From: Saprospiraceae bacterium | Lineage (GTDB): Bacteria > Bacteroidota > Bacteroidia > Chitinophagales > Saprospiraceae | Assembly (NCBI GenBank): GCA_013002625.1 | Contig: JABDJE010000059.1 | Location: forward strand, 1-7,847 | Reading direction: 5' to 3' | DNA length: 7,847 nucleotides | Shown here: positions 6,574 through 7,847 of the stretch, one piece after another | How the letters are laid out: each line of letters begins with the position of its first letter | Position numbering within the stretch: position 1 is the first letter of the stretch | Made by a program: the position numbers and the translations under genes | Notes under the pieces: generated by a model | The model's database searches: none | The model's input: only the letters and a program-made list of their open reading frames with translations | Told to the model about the DNA's origin: nothing

Positions 6574-7698
6574 ATGTCAAAACTATCTCGTAAACGATTC
6601 TTCCAAGGGCTCGCGTTGGGAACCATCAGCCTTCCTTTCTTAATCAAAGGATTCACAGGAAAAGCGTATTCTCAGAATAGGCGATCAGCTAATTTTATAT
6701 CAGATGAGAAGTACACCTTAAAAATGGTTACGACCTGGCCACCGAATTTCCCTGTTTTAGGTGAGGTTTGTAATCTGTTTGCCCAATGGGTAAACGAAAT
6801 GTCAGCGGGTAGGCTACAAATAAAAGTGTACGGTGGGGGTGAATTGGTGCCAGCATTGGAATGCTTCGATGCCGTCAAAGATGGTGCTGCAGATATCGGC
6901 CATGGGGTAGCTTATTATTGGGCAGGTAAAATTCCGGCGGCCCAGTTTTTTGGCGCTGTTCCCTTTGGGATGAATGCCCAACAACTAAACGCCTGGATTT
7001 TATGCGGAGGAGGTATGGAACTGTGGGAAGAACTGTATGCACCTTACAACCTTATACCAATGTTGGGCGGAAATACAGGGTGCCAGATGGGCGGATGGTT
7101 TAATAAGAGAATTGACACGGTTGAAGATATTCGAGGCTTAAAAATGCGTATGCCAGGCTTGGGTGGTAAGGTATTGGAAAAGGCTGGCGGTGCGCCAGTG
7201 CTCCTGGCAGGCGGTGATTTGTATACGGGTTTGGAACGCGGTGTAATCGATGCCACAGAATGGATTGGTCCTTATCATGATTACAAAATGGGATTTCATC
7301 AAATAGCAAAGTACTATTATGTAAATGGCTGGCATGAAACCGGCGCTGCGCTGGAATCCATATTTAATAAAGAACGGTTCGAAGATTTACCAGAAGACCT
7401 TCAAGCTATCCTCAGAACAGCAATGTTGCGTGCAAATCATTGGGTGCTCAGTGAGTTTGAAGCAAAAAATGCAGTTTACCTTCAAAAGCTTAAAGACGAA
7501 GGAGATGTAGAAATTACTTACTATCCTCAGGACGTAATAGAAGCCTTGAGAGGTCATACAAAAGATGTCATCCTTGACTTGGCAAATGGTGACCCCGCAT
7601 CAAGAAAAATTTATGAGGCCTACTCTAAATTCTATAATGAAATCAAAGCCTGGTCCAATATATCAGAGCGCCAATATTATGCATCGATAGTGGGGTAG
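6574..7698 (+). CDS. TRAP transporter substrate-binding protein, DctP family, TakP-like
   Basis: This 374-residue periplasmic solute receptor would serve a TRAP (tripartite ATP-independent) transporter. The N-terminus carries SRKRFFQG followed by a hydrophobic stretch, a twin-arginine-like signal in which the second Arg of the pair is Lys (R6-K7). The mature part has the DctP pattern: TWPPNFPVLGEV, a VYGGGELVPALECFDAV segment, ADIGHGVAYYW and GKIPAAQFFGAVPFGM. After these come the NTGCQMGGWFNK strand, GLKMRMPG with the likely carboxylate-binding R192, IDATEWIGPYHD with E229 and W230, and GWHE with E255. From memory, TakP of Rhodobacter binds 2-oxoacids with a metal ion using Gln, Arg, Glu-Trp and Glu at matching positions (here Q171, R192, E229/W230, E255). 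That suggests a 2-oxoacid or similar carboxylate ligand. No DctQ or DctM permease gene follows before the window ends; one may lie beyond the repeat array or elsewhere. Confidence 0.92.
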   Translation: MSKLSRKRFFQGLALGTISLPFLIKGFTGKAYSQNRRSANFISDEKYTLKMVTTWPPNFPVLGEVCNLFAQWVNEMSAGRLQIKVYGGGELVPALECFDAVKDGAADIGHGVAYYWAGKIPAAQFFGAVPFGMNAQQLNAWILCGGGMELWEELYAPYNLIPMLGGNTGCQMGGWFNKRIDTVEDIRGLKMRMPGLGGKVLEKAGGAPVLLAGGDLYTGLERGVIDATEWIGPYHDYKMGFHQIAKYYYVNGWHETGAALESIFNKERFEDLPEDLQAILRTAMLRANHWVLSEFEAKNAVYLQKLKDEGDVEITYYPQDVIEALRGHTKDVILDLANGDPASRKIYEAYSKFYNEIKAWSNISERQYYASIVG

Positions 7699-7704
7699 GG
7701 TTTA

Positions 7705-7847
7705 ATGACTTAATGACTTAATGAAAGAATGAAAGAATGATTTAATGTGTGAATGATTTAATGAATGAATGACAGAATGATTCAATGACAGAATGATTCA
7801 ATGACAGAATGATTCAATGACAGAATGATTCAATGACAGAATGATTT
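7705..7847. repeat. Octamer repeat array (ATGANNNA) passing into 16-base tandem repeats, open at right edge
   Basis: Starting seven bases after the TRAP stop codon, the sequence divides without any insertion or deletion into 17 consecutive octamers plus seven bases. In order they are ATGACTTA x2, ATGAAAGA x2, ATGATTTA, ATGTGTGA, ATGATTTA, ATGAATGA, then alternating ATGACAGA and ATGATTCA. All but one fit ATGANNNA. From 7769 the array is a 16-base tandem repeat (ATGACAGAATGATTCA) with four perfect copies and 15 bases of a fifth that differs only at the last base, 7847. The period is not a multiple of three and stops occur in every frame on both strands, so the array is not coding. There is no dyad of the REP or CRISPR kind. 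The array runs off the window, so its full length is unknown. Confidence 0.93.

Noticed and set aside
7705..7847. CRISPR array, or repeat-peptide gene, at the right end
   Set aside because: Units are contiguous with no unique spacers, and the 8/16-base period brings stop codons into every frame on both strands.

Overview
The window looks like chromosomal DNA from a member of the Bacteroidota, most likely a Saprospiria-like lineage (the class is inference). The signs are a type IX secretion system (T9SS) type B sorting domain (CHU_C), a PorP/SprF-family outer-membrane protein, a DUF6702 protein, weak ribosome binding sites, and a TAnnTTTG-type -7 promoter box. All recognised genes lie on the + strand and are tightly packed. 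I see no rRNA, tRNA, CRISPR array, insertion sequence or phage gene.

Region 1 (1-3091) is a secretion cassette. It holds the 3' part of a large secreted protein made of PKD-like repeats that ends in a type B sorting domain. Its stop codon overlaps the start of a PorP/SprF-like beta-barrel protein fused at its C-terminus to an OmpA-type peptidoglycan-binding domain. The pair resembles the SprB/SprF arrangement, in which a dedicated SprF-like protein serves the adjacent type B cargo.

Region 2 (3092-6482) begins with an 87-base spacer carrying a good Bacteroidota -7 box. It is followed by five genes with gaps of 7, 12, -4 and 1 bases: hemJ (protoporphyrinogen oxidase), a membrane-anchored SRPBCC-GyrI-like fusion, a DUF6702 exported protein, yidD (membrane insertion factor, GTG start) and hemB (porphobilinogen synthase with a non-cysteine metal site). 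The layout suggests one transcript that pairs an early and a late step of heme synthesis with envelope proteins, two of them without a known function.

Region 3 (6483-7847) has a 91-base spacer with a perfect 6-bp inverted repeat overlapping a candidate -7 box. After it comes a TRAP-type periplasmic binding protein resembling the TakP 2-oxoacid group. No TRAP permease gene is visible. The window ends in an array of 8-base units (mostly ATGANNNA) kept in strict register for at least 143 bases; it turns into near-perfect 16-base repeats and continues past the window edge.

Most of this is ordinary bacteroidotal housekeeping and envelope biology. The least explained items are the octamer array, the two poorly characterised genes inside the heme operon, and the SprF-OmpA fusion. 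I found no convincing new defence or mobile system.
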